Notes: generated from the letters alone by a model not told the origin. Numbered from the stretch's first letter, positions 42,569 through 54,144 are shown. The stretch: DNA of 64,000 nt from Epithemia pelagica (GCA_946965045.2 OX337230.1:1860001-1924000); one strand, 5' to 3'. Made by a program: numbers and translations.

Positions 42569-45016
42569 ATGGGCAAAACTCACCGGTAGCAAACCGTTCA
42601 GAAAAAGCATCCCTCTCCTCCGATCGATCCTTCACCGCTTCCCAACCGCAAGCCAACATCCATTGACCAGTTTTTCCCAACGAAAAGCGCGACGAAAGCC
42701 GCAAAAACAAAAGCCAAACCGACCGCATCCTTAAAACCAACTCCCCAGCGCGAGAAAACCGATCAGTCAACGATACCCGTACGGAAGACACCGCATAAAA
42801 ACGCCAGGAATGCACCAAACAGCAGCGGAACCAACGAATTAGCTGGCTCGACCATGGTACCTTCCCAAGAGACCACTCCGTCACTATCCTCTACCCTGGC
42901 CAATGTTTCCCACAATTTTTTTGAACCACTTCAGCAAGAGGATGATGATCCCCTTCAAGATTCAGATGACTCTGTCCTGGACGACAGACCACCACAAGGG
43001 ACTACAGGCAAAATTAGAAGTATTAGGAAAACAAACCAAGATTCTCCCAAAGAACCAAAAGAGTCAAGGCAATTAGAGACCTCCAGGAAAACGGAAGCAC
43101 CACAACGACCATCCTCTCCATCTTTGCATCACTCCCAACCAGTTTCTCTGTCTGCCTCCCAGCAAGCCTCGGCAGCCATGAGCACCGATTCGGACGAGGA
43201 GTTTGAATTCAATTTTGGTACGGAAGAAGGGATCCACCCACCAACTCATGTCGATATCCGCGATGATGACACAGTAACTCAAACCAACACTGCTTCAGCT
43301 ACCCCTATTTTACGTCCCTTCCCAGCCAGACCATTCCAAATCCGTTGGGACTTAAAATTGACAATGATGCCTTCTGATAATCCTGTGGAGGATGTGATTA
43401 TGGCCTGCAAGGCAGTCATGCAACAGTTACAAGCAGTCGATCCTCAGGTTGTGATCTACCCTTGGACTGTTGAAGACGCAACGGGGACAGAAAAACTTCC
43501 CTCTATTTCAAAACCGGGGGATATTCCCACAGTTTTTGCAGACTTCCGCCAATACTTCCCTCGCCTGATCCCTAATCCCAAAGGGGGTGTGACATACACT
43601 TCCCTTTGGATTGGATCTGTGGTTCCCATTGCTAGGATTATGGAATCAGCCCGTTTCTGGTTTGATAGCCAGAAGCACTATCTCCTTCCTCGACACCTAC
43701 AATGTGAATCTCTTGCCTGCGTGGGTTGGCTTTTATACTCGGATAAAGACATGGACTGTCGGGTGCTCGAAGCGGCCATCACCGAAGAGATGGAATTCCC
43801 TATTGAGTGTCGTTGGCGCATCATATCATTAGGACGCTCCGGTCCAATGAAGGATGAAGACAAAGTGCAAGCCATCCACCTTATGGTCGATGCTCAGATC
43901 CGTGATGGAGCTGAAGAAGACCTTCAAGGCCTGTACTCATCGTCCGCATCAAAATTTCCTCTCGGGGTAACTATGCGTTTTGTGCCAATCCATGACAGGC
44001 ACACATCTCCACGTATAGCGCAAAAATGCAGAGAGTTATGGGCAAGGCAGCGTAACTTTGCAGCGAATATGGGACGCTGCCAATCGTGGGAAATAGCGTC
44101 CCTGGACTCCAAAGGAAGGCGCCACGGAAACACTCTGCGAGAGTTAATTATGTTTGTTTTCCGGTCAGCCCGCAACCCGGCAAGGAAACTGTTCCATAGT
44201 GTCGACCGACGTGACCCGAAGGGCCCAGTGAAATTTACCTTTCACCCGAGTGATGCTGATGAGGCACATGCAGCCAAAGCTGCACTAATACCCCGCTTAC
44301 GGTATCACTTGTGACAACACTTCAGCCTGGATCACCTGGAACCCCTGTCCCGAGCGGAAACAGACTTCCTCACCCCCGCCCTCTACAAATTCTTTACTCC
44401 AGCAGCTGTCAAACGCTCCATGAAATGTGAATAGGACCCGGACCAAGGCTGCTGTGTCTCCCATTTGGACTCCCACGTTGCTACCATTCTCACCGCGGAC
44501 CCCGAATTCCATTTTTGCGAAGTTGACATGTCAGGGGTCGAAGGATCACAACAAGTCGGGGTAGACTCCATCCAACGAAGAGTTGACCGTCAAATGTCGG
44601 TCCCTGAGGCAAGCCCTCCACCTCAGTATCAAGGTGGAGAATCGGACTCAGTCTCCACATTCCGGGAAGGTCAAGGTACACCTACTCCAAGAGCCGAGGC
44701 AGCCCAGCACAGCATGACAATGTCAGTCCTAGATGGTGGGGCATCCGTCCAGTCCGGCATGACCTTATCATCTTTAGCAACAACCGTGGTAACACTACAG
44801 GGGGACTTGACTGCGGTGAAAGACTCCCTGGCCACGTTGGTCACCCAATTTCAAGCAGCCATATCTACCATGCCCAAAGCACAACCACAAGATAGTCATA
44901 CAGCTGGCTCGGCTGGACACCAGCATAGGCCCGTTGAGGACACACAAATGACCGAAGCAAGCTCAACCACTCCTTCCCACTCTTTGCACAAGCCGGGGAG
45001 TGGGGATCCTCCCTAA
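42569..45016 (+). pseudogene. LINE ORF1 with three in-frame stop codons
   Basis: An 815-codon plus frame that appears to be one protein read through three stops: TAG at 42587-42589, TGA at 44312-44314 and TAG at 44432-44434. The largest uninterrupted piece runs from ATG 42854 to 44314 (486 aa). The N-terminus is basic and has TSIDQFFPTK, which resembles a PCNA-binding PIP box except for proline where Gln is expected. The middle (about 43300-44310) looks globular, with PFQIRWDLKLTMMPSD, TSLWIGSVVPIARIM and VTMRFVPI. After the stops it continues as an acidic, Q/S/T-rich tail with a likely coiled coil. It would be the RNA-binding or chaperone partner of ORF2. Zinc knuckles are not seen. Confidence 0.6.
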
Positions 45017-47677
45017 ACCACAGGGCCACCGAGAGGTCGGCCACCTTTCGGGAGATGCCATCACACGGCCTACGGAGTTGGATGTATTGTGGGGAGATAA
45101 TCTCCCATCGGAACCACACACAACCATCCGGATTGTGGGGCTAAACATCAATGGACTACCCCCAATTGATAGCGACCTACACCCCAAGAACGGACTGCTG
45201 CGTGAGCTGATCACGGATACACACGCAGATATCATATGCCTTGCAGAAACCAATATAGCATGGCAACATCTCAAGGACACTGATCGCCTCGGCACTCGTA
45301 TTAGAAGGTGGTGGCAAGGAGCCACCGCACGTTGTGCATGGTACCGCACATATCCCCATGTGATGTCATCGTGGCAACCGGGGGGTACAGCTATTATCGT
45401 AAGGGCACCTGTGGCCAGCCGTGTCCAGGGATGGGGCCATGATCCGTCTGGATTGGGACGATGGACTTGGATGCGTCTGACAGGTCGCCAAAACACGCAT
45501 GTACGAGTGATCTCTGCATATAGACCTGTGCGCAATGACACAGGGCCATTCTCTGTCTATCAACAACACCGCTTGCACTATTCTTCTCAACCGGCCGATG
45601 GGCAGGAATGGATCTGCCCTCGAGATCGTATGCTCTTTGACTTGGTAGAGGAAATTCGTTCATTCCAAGCTATGGGAGACCACGTCGTGGTGTACATTGA
45701 TGGCAATGAAGACCTGCGGGGTGATAGTCCAGTCTCAACGCAGCTACATTCACTCTCTCTTCGCGAGACTGTTTTACATCATCACGGATGGCGAGGGCCT
45801 GCTACATACCAGCGGGGTCGAGCGCCCATCGATGGTGTGTTTGTCCCTATAGACCTCCAAACGACAGGCAATGCATACTTACATCTTGTGAACGGGCTTA
45901 GTGATCATATCCCTGTTGTTGTTGATGTTCCCTTTGAGGCAGCCTTTGGTGCCCCACCAACGGGCCCGGCCCCTCTACATTGCCGGCGACTTCAGTGCCG
46001 GGACCCGAGAGTAGTACGGCGCTATCTCGACGCAAACCATGGGTTCCTCACGGAAAATCGGATTTATACCCGGGCACTCGCACTGGAGAAAGCTAGTGCT
46101 TCTGGTCTCACTGCTGCCTTACAAGCTGAATATGAGGACATTGATCGGTTGAGAGTGGAGGGTATGTTCCAAGCAGAGCAACGCTGCCGAAAACTTAAGG
46201 CAGGAAAGGTTGCATGGTCTCCGGCATACCGTCATGCAGTTTTGCTTCATCAGTACTGGACACTGTTTGTTAAGATATTGGAAGGATGTAACATAAGCAA
46301 GTCAAGGCTTACCCGGCTCCGGAAAAGATTGGGCCTCCCTGTACCACCCGCATCCCCTACGGTTCAATGGGCAATGGATAACCGGGAAAGGGCATGGGCC
46401 GACCTAAAACGGGCGAGGAAACAAGCGCAATCATCACGCGCCACATGGCTGGAAGACCTGGCGTCAGCACGAGTTGAGGCAGGTCTAGAACCAGAGGCCC
46501 ACACCCTCCGGCTTCTCAAGGAACGGGAACAAATGCGTTCTAATTTCCGAAGAATCAAAGCAGTGATCTCCAATGGGCATAATAATGGCTTATACAAGGT
46601 TCAGACCCTGGATCCCCGCACAGGACAAGTGACTGACCATACCACCAAAGAAGATTTAGAAGCTGCTTGCCTTGCTGAAAATAATGCTCGGTTTCGGCAG
46701 ACCGCCAACACACCAATGCAACATGCAGCTGTTGTGGACGCATTGGGGCCTGATGGCTGCTCTGAATTGGCCACACGCATTCTTGAAACAGGGACAGTTC
46801 CAGATTGGATATGGAACCATGATCCCTTCCTGGGTGCCTATCTATCGGCTCACTACCTGCCGTACAATTCGGGAGAAACGATTGCCACGCCCATTCCTAC
46901 AAGGGACCACATCCAGGGATGGTCACGTGCCCGAGAGAGTACCTCATCTGGCATTTCTGGTATTCACTTTGGCCACTTCAAAGCCGGTATCCAACATGAC
47001 CAGATAGCTGTTTTTGAGGCCCTGATGTCAAGCATACCCTGGGACACCGGGTATTCACCCAAATGTTGGCAGAAGGGGGTTAATGTCACGTTGGAGAAAA
47101 AACCAGGAGTCTGGTTAGTCCATCGTTTACGGACCGTGTTATTGTTTGAAGCTGATTTTAACCATGGGAACAAGTGGATAGGACGGGCAGTTATGCGTCT
47201 CGCTGAGAAACACGGGCGGCTCGTCCCAGAACAGTATGGCAGCCGAAGGTTCCATACCTCTATCGATCAAGTGGTGAACAAACGTTTGACCTATGATTGC
47301 ATTCGACAGTTACGTGTGGATGCGGCATTATGCTCAAACGATGCCAAATCTTGCTATGACAGGATTACCCATCCTGCTGCAGGGTTGGCACTACGTCGAG
47401 CAGGAACTCCTATCCCTGCGGTCCGTTGTATGCTGGGTACTTTCCAAGAGCTGAGGCATTTCATCCGATCAGCCCATGGTACCTCAGTGGCGTTCTTTGA
47501 TGCCAATGATGGCAGTGGTCTACCCATCAGTGGAATCGGTCAAGGAAATGGCAGTGGCCCCGCCGTGTGGGCATTCATGTGTTGCCCTTTATTTGAGGGC
47601 ATGAGGACAGCAGGTCATGGTGTCATCTTTGTTTGCCCATTTTCACACTCATGCTTCCCATTTGTAGGGTATGCCAT
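44952..47677 (+). pseudogene. LINE ORF2, 5' part: AP endonuclease and N-terminal RT
   Basis: The frame opens at 44952, after a stop at 44949, without an ATG before the endonuclease domain. It overlaps the end of ORF1 in the +1 frame, so frameshifting or reinitiation is likely. The endonuclease has the expected catalytic landmarks: IVGLNINGLP (N), ICLAETNIAW (E), YIDGNEDLRGD (D, N) and NGLSDHIPVVVD (SDH). A Lys/Arg-rich linker follows. The RT begins near LRTVLLFEADFNHGNKWIGR, then YGSRRFHTSIDQV, SNDAKSCYDRI (RT motif A aspartate) and SGIGQGNGSGPAVW. The LINE sequence ends at GTATGCCAT where the copia LTR starts. The remaining part lies at 56066-59122. Confidence 0.85.
47673..47677. repeat. Left 5-bp target site duplication GCCAT
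   Basis: GCCAT directly precedes the left LTR (TGTTACAATTC) and recurs directly after the right LTR at 56066-56070. Removing the insertion and one copy restores the LINE reading frame through the RT motif. Confidence 0.95.
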
Positions 47678-48462
47678 TGTTACAATTCTTTCTGAATCGT
47701 AGGGACATTGATGCTCGGTAGAGCAGACAATCAGGTAGGTCACCAACCGATAGTAGTATCTCCACGGGTCAGAGATACAACCAAGTCGTAGTCTATCAAA
47801 AGGATAGTCGGGACACAAAAGAGGATGTGATAAATGGTGATATTGTTAGATTGTGTGTTGATTACTACGATAGGTCTACGTGAAATGTTCGGTCCTGCCA
47901 AGGGTCATGTGTCATAGGTTCTTGGCGGCAACAGGTTTGGAATAGTTGGAGTCGATTCATGTGATGTATATGACATGTATATGTGGACGGATAACATATA
48001 CAGGGTCAACAGCTCTTGCTTTGGGTTGGCATAGTTGTTTTCATGGCGCGCAGCTTGTTGACAATTTGGAGATTGTGGGAATGGAAATATGGTCTCGCGT
48101 GATCGTGTGTCGTGCTTGGGATACTTAGACCGTTGGGTCGGATAGATGCCGACAGCGCTCGGATGTCGCTTGGGCGCGCTCGATGATTTCGGGCGCGTAC
48201 GCTTAGGGCGTTAGTATAATGTCCGAGCAACGGCCAAATTTACGTCCGTTGTAATACCGCACGACCCAGTTTAGTCTTGAGAGTGAGTTCGTCAATCTAT
48301 TCTCACTTTTCATGATTTGCGAAGAAATATAGGTCGATATAGCGCGAAGCTAGGGAACATAGCTCGAAGCTAGATGGCATGATGCGATAGCACGAGGCTA
48401 TGTGACATGGGGAATCGATGAGATGTAGAATCTAACCACCATAGACGGTGAGAATTCTAACA
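47678..48462 (-). repeat. 3' LTR of the copia element (785 bp)
   Basis: It begins TGTTACAATTC and ends GAATTCTAACA on the plus strand. Since the genes read on the minus strand, this is the 3' LTR. It matches the other LTR except for C/T at 48194 versus 55797, the only difference I saw. It contains short direct repeats ATAGC(G/T)CGAAGCTAG at about 48338-48352 and 48359-48373, with a weaker third copy. The pol stop codon (TAG) lies in its first bases in element orientation. Short frames inside it are not genes. Confidence 0.95.
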
Positions 48463-51400
48463 CTCCCCACAACTCGTCGTTTCAGCCTTGTCATCATTGG
48501 ATTTGTTGAGGTCTTGAACTTCTCCTTTCCAAAACAACAATGGCTTGAGCATGGGCCAAATAGATACGAAATCCCAATGTTTGCTAAGGATATTGGCAGG
48601 GTTGGTCTTTCCATCTTTCCAGTAGAATGCAACATACTTTGCTGCGATGGCTTCACAAACTCGGTGGTATGACAGAAGATGGTGTCTCTTGGATAGTATG
48701 GAATGAGGAACGGTTGCATTGAGCACAACAGATCTGTTATCTCCGTACATGTAACTTCGCTCTCGGATAGGTACTCCAAGGTAGCGGAGAGAATGTCGTA
48801 ATTCTGTAATCTGATCTATTGCTGTCCTTGCAGCCACAAACTCGGATCCATAGGTAGCAGTTTCCACCGTGCTCTGTCTCTTGCTGTACCAGTCAATAGG
48901 TGTTCCGTTCAACAAATGTAGAACAGCAGTGACGGATTTACCAGTGACTATGTCATGCATGAGATTGGCATCAACATAATGAGTTGTGGTAACATAGCGG
49001 CCAAGAGGTGTTGGGCAGTCTTCAGGAATACGTTCACTTGCATTCGAATAGACAGTGCGAGTCCAATCAAATTCTTGGGTAGGAAGACTTGAATAATCAG
49101 GCTCTCCAATCCTAAATCTGATTGCGCCTTCTGGTAGATGTGCAAGGTATCCATAGATACGCTTGGCTCTATCAAGATGTCCTTTCCTCGGAGCAGCACG
49201 AAAGCGTGATAGCGTCATTGTAGCGGTGAAGACGTCGAAACGACCAATAGTGATCACCCATTGGAGTTGTCCAATCAGAGTTTGGAAATGGCTAGTACCT
49301 TCTTCATCAAGGAGCTCAGAATCATCCAATTCAGGATGGTCTCCACCAATAAGAGGTGTTTTGGCTTTCTTGGGTTTCTCCTTGAAGATTCGTTCGAAAG
49401 TGTCCATCATCTTACCAATGTAGCGTCTTGGATCTGCTACTAATGTTCCATCAGAATCCTTGGTGTAACAACATCCCAAGTGGAAATCAATAGGTCCATC
49501 TCCTTTGAGTTTGAAGTTGTATTTCTCCTTCAGGATCTTGCAGATATTCCCAGGATCAGTAGAAATAATGGCTAGGTCATCAACGTATAGGGCAATGTAT
49601 TCGTAACAGTCTTCTCCAGGTGCTTTCCTCATCCAGATATCCGGATCTGCTTTGCTTGGTGAAAATCCCATGTCTGTCAAAACATCGAATAAGACATCAT
49701 GCCAGCGTGCGCCTGATGACTTCAATCCATAAAATGCCTTGTATATAATCAGGATGTGACCTTCTAATTCCTTGAATTCAGGTCCTGCGACAATGAAAAT
49801 TTTCTCCCCTGTCAAGGCTTCCAGATATGCGTTTCCAATATCTGCTCCCCATATTTCCAAGTCATTCAAAGTACCCAGAAATAAGGCAATGCGGAGGTTG
49901 CGAATGGAAACAACACCTGAATAGATTGTCTCAACAGGTTCTTTTGTGAGATGTCCATCTGCGACAAGTCTTGCTTTATGTCGTCCATCATGTTTTACGT
50001 CAAAGACAAGATGTACACGTATCTTATGATATCCTTCAGGTGCATTGGATACTTTCCCTTTAATGAAGATGGCTTTCCCAAAATCCTTGAATGTCTTGTA
50101 GGACTGGATCTGTGACAATTCTAATTCTGTTGCATCCTGCCACTTTGTGTTGCCATGTTGTTTATCAAGAGCGACAGCTTCCTCATAATTGCGTGGTACT
50201 TGGAATCCAAACTTATACTTGACGGAATGGTGAACTTGTTTAATCCTTGACTGTTTGGCTGCTCGAATGAGACGTTTGCTTGTTTTGACATAACGTTTCA
50301 AATGCTTCCATCCAGGTTCGTTGAGTAAACCATGTTTCTTTCCATAAATTGCTACAGTGATCGGATCATCATTGGCGATGAGTGATAAAGGTTCATAGGT
50401 AGTCTCCCCAGTTTCCCAATCAACAAGCAAATTATATTTGCTCCCCTTGTAATCTGGATCAGTTGTGTTCAGTGGGCCTTGATGGGCAATGACGTCCCTG
50501 AACCTGAAAAGATTATCTCCAGAGGTTTGAGCTTGGTTATCTCGTTCGATATACTCCATGAGTTGATTATAGGATATCATCTCATCAACATCAGAATTTG
50601 TCTTTCGGTAGATGTACTTGACACGTTCTTCCTGTTTCGTTGCTTCTTCATTAAGATCAATGACTCGTTTGATGACACGTGCACGGTGTCGCTCCCCATT
50701 TTCTTCTGTGTCGCATAGGAATGTGCGTCCTATCATGTCGTCAAAATCGATCGTGGGCATTGGTTTGGATGGATCTTCACTATCACTGCGAATGAAGACA
50801 GTGTCAGCTTGCTTATCATTGTCATCCTTCTCAGACGAATCCTCCCCTGAAGGTCGATCCACACGTAGGTTAGGTGTAGTGGATTCAACACGGCGAACGG
50901 CAGAACGGTAGATTATCTGGTTATCCTGGGTGAGAATCTTCCAAGTAAAAGAATCACCAACGTTGTGAGCAAAACCAACCCAGTGGCCAAGTTTCTCATC
51001 AGAAGAAGATGGATATGAACCAGAATTGGGTTCAGCTGGGTCGACACGGTAGTAAACCTCATCCCAGAAAGGAAAGAACAAGAGATGAGTAATGTCGGGT
51101 GGGCGTCCGGAGAGAGCCTCAAGAGGAGTGCGACCGGAATGGGTGGGTGATGACGTATGGTTCAATAAGTCACAGACATACTCAAGGCAAAGAAGCCAGG
51201 TGTTGGCAGGGCAACCAGTGGCATTCATGAGAGCGTTGGTCATACGTTTAACGGTCTGGTAACGGTTTTCAGCCTTATTCTGGTGTTGATGATAAGGTTC
51301 GGATCGATACTCCCCAATGAGCAAAGTGCGAAGAATGTCTTTGACCTTTTGAGAGATGAGAGATGAACCACCATCACTGATAAGAGTTTCCATGGCACCA

Positions 51401-54144
51401 CGAAACCGGATGTTGTCCTGAAGAGTATTGACAAACTGTTTGGTTGACTTGATCCCATAGATATCAGTAACCAGAGTATCTCGACCAACAAAGATTTGTG
51501 CGACTTTACCGCCATGGTCAACAGCAGGGGTGTCGGAGAAAACCGAGTCAGTAGCAACGGGTTCATGGCGTCGAGGTATATTAAGGACCGGATTGCGAGC
51601 CTTGAAATGTTTCTTGAGGGTGTCGTAGTCAAAAGTAATGCTACCATTACGTGTAGTGTGCTTGAACGTATCGGCAATAACATCCTCAGATTGCCAACCA
51701 AAGAATGGACGGAACTTCTTACAGTCATACGCTTCCTGGTAACGACGGTGGACAGAGGCATGAAGTGTAGGATCATTACCTTCGGCGTCAGCATAGATAG
51801 AAAAGAAGGGTGCGTCGTCAGGTCCATGATCGTATGGGAGATCCAAAAGGAGATTGAGGTTACAAACAACACGATCAGTGTACTCCCCATAGTTGTCATA
51901 TGGATGGTTCGACATACTACCATCAGTCTTGACGTGTTTCCAATCAGGATCATTGTCAGAGGGTGTGGGAGAATACGAATGGTCCAGAACACCAGGATCC
52001 CATGTGTCGGGTGACGTGAAGATGATCTGAGGTAATGTATCCATGTCATCGTCGCTGGGGATACCCAAGGAGTGAATGTAGGCTAACCCATCCTTGATGT
52101 GAAGGGGTATAGCACGACCATCAAGTGTAGTGATGCGTTGTTTACCATCAACTTTAACAGATCGTTCATCAACAGCAAGTCCAAAATGCTCAAATTGACC
52201 AGGAGCATGGATAGACAAGCCCTTTCCATAATAAGCATATTCATTGAAGATGCCGACAATAGGTCCATCATTGGTCTCAAACTTTGCGGCACATGTGACG
52301 ACAGGAAGTCCAGTAAGCTCATGGTTGTCAATACCCACAATAGTGATATGGCGGCCAGTCTTAGAAAGGATGCGCATGTCAGAACCAGCAAGTCCTCCAT
52401 TAGCACCACGGTCAATCAATTGATTTCCTGGTAAAGTAGATTTCCTGGAAAACAAATAGCGTGGAACATGTCCTGCTTGTTTATGCATGTTGGCTTTGAA
52501 AGTAACCTTCTTGCTCGTCTTGGACTTGGCGTTAGAAAGAACACTAGTCAGGTCAGTTGCCGGGTGATTGATATCAGTCGTCATGGCTTGGTTGATAAAT
52601 TGTGTAACCGGATCTGAATCATCTGGATGCTCAGGGACTACGCCAGGTGAGTCATTATCAGATGCACCTTGGTTGGGGTCAGGATCAGGTTCCGGATCAA
52701 TGTCGAGGGCATGTGTTTGCACTTTCCTCGGTGTTGTTGATGAAGGTGCTTGAATCATCTTGTTATACTCAATGATCAACTTGCGATCTTCTTCAGAAAG
52801 TTTGAACCATAGGTCACGCGGTAGACTAACCTTGGACGAAGAGGATGGAGATTCAGATGTCGCTGTGGTGTTGTGGACATGATACTCCATATCATCTTGT
52901 GAGGTTATGTCAGCATCTGTATCTTGGCCATATAGTGATTCATGTTGTTTGACATGTCGACGGCGACTATGAACAGATGACTGGGTTGCTTGATCATGGT
53001 CATAAGCTGCGTCTAGAAGGAGACGGAAGTATGATTGATAGCAAAGGGATTTTGCACCGGATTTGGTGTTCACCACATTATCCAAGATCTTGACTCGGCG
53101 GAGATCAGGTACCTTTTCTACAGCTTGCATGAGGAAGGTCATCCTGGTATGATCAGGGATGCGATCAGACAATGTCACTAGATTGTCTAGCAAACGTAGC
53201 TGCTCTTGAAAGTGTAGAAGAAATTGACGTGTTGTTCCGCGCCATGTGTCGTCAAGACGTGGATTGGAAATGTAGTTGGTTAAACAGAGGACTTCTCGCT
53301 TTGCTAGGTCGGATTCGGTATGCAAAGAGTGTAACTTCTGCAATACGGCACGCGCATCTTCATCATGTTCATGTTCACGTACATAGGCTCGACCTTGGTC
53401 AGTCTGAATGATACGGACAAGAACGGAGTAAAGAAATACTTGTTGCTCTTGAAAAAGTTCTTCGGCATACTCATCATCATGGGGTGGTGTGTATTTGAAA
53501 TTCAGAACGTTGGATAGGCCTTGAGCCTTAGCTGTAGTCTTGAATACACGCCAGAATGAATCGTAGTATTGTTCATCCTTGAATACCTCATATGCAGTTG
53601 CGTCGCGCTTAGTCCCCTTTCTGAATGCGGTAAGGTCTTGTTGAGATTGGGATGCGGCAGTAACTGTGCTGACAGATTTCACAGATGACGGTGACTTCAT
53701 TGGCGAGACTGGGACTTGGCTAGGTGGTCCCTTAGAGAAATCTGTGTTGATCCTCCAAGTGTTGAACTCTTTCCTCGTTAGGTTCATCCAGTCGCTATTG
53801 GATAGCTCGTCTTGAATTTCATTGGTCTTGTATATGGCCCAATAAGCCAAGAGCTTAATCTGCTGTCTTGTGGGGCCTTGTAGATCATGTGTCTGTTTGT
53901 TGACCTTGTATTGTGTCAGTTCCTTCATGGATTCCTCGGTATTAGTTTGCATGTACGAGATAACATGGGTAATGTTCTCAAAACCATGGTATTTCATCCA
54001 CTTCATTAAGTAGTCGGCCCTTTCTTTGGTAAAGAATTGGCAGACAGTAAATATGATGTGGTCGAATAGGTCTGTGTTCGAGACATTGTCTTGGTTATCT
54101 TCTCCCTTAGGAGTCGTAGGTGTCTTGGGTGATTGAGGATCCAT
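48457..54144 (-). CDS. Copia gag-pol polyprotein
   Basis: An uninterrupted 1895-aa frame from ATG 54144. Gag covers roughly residues 1-560 with no CCHC knuckle. Protease follows at LIDRGANGGLAGSD (D578); it has Arg where the family has Ser/Thr in D(S/T)G. The integrase core has DIYG (D894), LISDGGSS (D924) and QNKAENRY (E959), spaced 34 residues between the last two. It ends with the GRTPLEALSGRPPD region. The RT has YHKIRVHLVFDVKHDGRHKA, the copia LKSSGARWHDVL block and ALYVDDLAII (YVDD from Y1520). RNase H follows with HYVDAN, TYGSEFVAARTA and MYGDNRSV. The last codon before the stop is in the purine tract and the TAG is LTR sequence. It is a single-frame gag-pol, as is normal for copia. 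Confidence 0.95.
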   Translation of the reverse strand: MDPQSPKTPTTPKGEDNQDNVSNTDLFDHIIFTVCQFFTKERADYLMKWMKYHGFENITHVISYMQTNTEESMKELTQYKVNKQTHDLQGPTRQQIKLLAYWAIYKTNEIQDELSNSDWMNLTRKEFNTWRINTDFSKGPPSQVPVSPMKSPSSVKSVSTVTAASQSQQDLTAFRKGTKRDATAYEVFKDEQYYDSFWRVFKTTAKAQGLSNVLNFKYTPPHDDEYAEELFQEQQVFLYSVLVRIIQTDQGRAYVREHEHDEDARAVLQKLHSLHTESDLAKREVLCLTNYISNPRLDDTWRGTTRQFLLHFQEQLRLLDNLVTLSDRIPDHTRMTFLMQAVEKVPDLRRVKILDNVVNTKSGAKSLCYQSYFRLLLDAAYDHDQATQSSVHSRRRHVKQHESLYGQDTDADITSQDDMEYHVHNTTATSESPSSSSKVSLPRDLWFKLSEEDRKLIIEYNKMIQAPSSTTPRKVQTHALDIDPEPDPDPNQGASDNDSPGVVPEHPDDSDPVTQFINQAMTTDINHPATDLTSVLSNAKSKTSKKVTFKANMHKQAGHVPRYLFSRKSTLPGNQLIDRGANGGLAGSDMRILSKTGRHITIVGIDNHELTGLPVVTCAAKFETNDGPIVGIFNEYAYYGKGLSIHAPGQFEHFGLAVDERSVKVDGKQRITTLDGRAIPLHIKDGLAYIHSLGIPSDDDMDTLPQIIFTSPDTWDPGVLDHSYSPTPSDNDPDWKHVKTDGSMSNHPYDNYGEYTDRVVCNLNLLLDLPYDHGPDDAPFFSIYADAEGNDPTLHASVHRRYQEAYDCKKFRPFFGWQSEDVIADTFKHTTRNGSITFDYDTLKKHFKARNPVLNIPRRHEPVATDSVFSDTPAVDHGGKVAQIFVGRDTLVTDIYGIKSTKQFVNTLQDNIRFRGAMETLISDGGSSLISQKVKDILRTLLIGEYRSEPYHQHQNKAENRYQTVKRMTNALMNATGCPANTWLLCLEYVCDLLNHTSSPTHSGRTPLEALSGRPPDITHLLFFPFWDEVYYRVDPAEPNSGSYPSSSDEKLGHWVGFAHNVGDSFTWKILTQDNQIIYRSAVRRVESTTPNLRVDRPSGEDSSEKDDNDKQADTVFIRSDSEDPSKPMPTIDFDDMIGRTFLCDTEENGERHRARVIKRVIDLNEEATKQEERVKYIYRKTNSDVDEMISYNQLMEYIERDNQAQTSGDNLFRFRDVIAHQGPLNTTDPDYKGSKYNLLVDWETGETTYEPLSLIANDDPITVAIYGKKHGLLNEPGWKHLKRYVKTSKRLIRAAKQSRIKQVHHSVKYKFGFQVPRNYEEAVALDKQHGNTKWQDATELELSQIQSYKTFKDFGKAIFIKGKVSNAPEGYHKIRVHLVFDVKHDGRHKARLVADGHLTKEPVETIYSGVVSIRNLRIALFLGTLNDLEIWGADIGNAYLEALTGEKIFIVAGPEFKELEGHILIIYKAFYGLKSSGARWHDVLFDVLTDMGFSPSKADPDIWMRKAPGEDCYEYIALYVDDLAIISTDPGNICKILKEKYNFKLKGDGPIDFHLGCCYTKDSDGTLVADPRRYIGKMMDTFERIFKEKPKKAKTPLIGGDHPELDDSELLDEEGTSHFQTLIGQLQWVITIGRFDVFTATMTLSRFRAAPRKGHLDRAKRIYGYLAHLPEGAIRFRIGEPDYSSLPTQEFDWTRTVYSNASERIPEDCPTPLGRYVTTTHYVDANLMHDIVTGKSVTAVLHLLNGTPIDWYSKRQSTVETATYGSEFVAARTAIDQITELRHSLRYLGVPIRERSYMYGDNRSVVLNATVPHSILSKRHHLLSYHRVCEAIAAKYVAFYWKDGKTNPANILSKHWDFVSIWPMLKPLLFWKGEVQDLNKSNDDKAETTSCGEC
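48463..48474 (-). other. Polypurine tract of the copia element
   Basis: On the minus strand the bases directly before the 3' LTR read GTTGTGGGGAG, then TGTTAG. A G-rich purine run in this position primes plus-strand DNA synthesis. Confidence 0.7.

Noticed and set aside
42297-42734. A 145-codon frame crossing from the direct repeat into the LINE leader
   Set aside because: It overlaps the better-supported ORF1 frame, and its right half is the +1 shadow of ORF1's basic N-terminus. The same left half in the right repeat continues into unrelated flank.
47946-48128. Small ORF in the copia LTR (also at 55549)
   Set aside because: It is present in both LTRs only because they are identical, overlaps an opposite-strand frame, and has no recognisable content.
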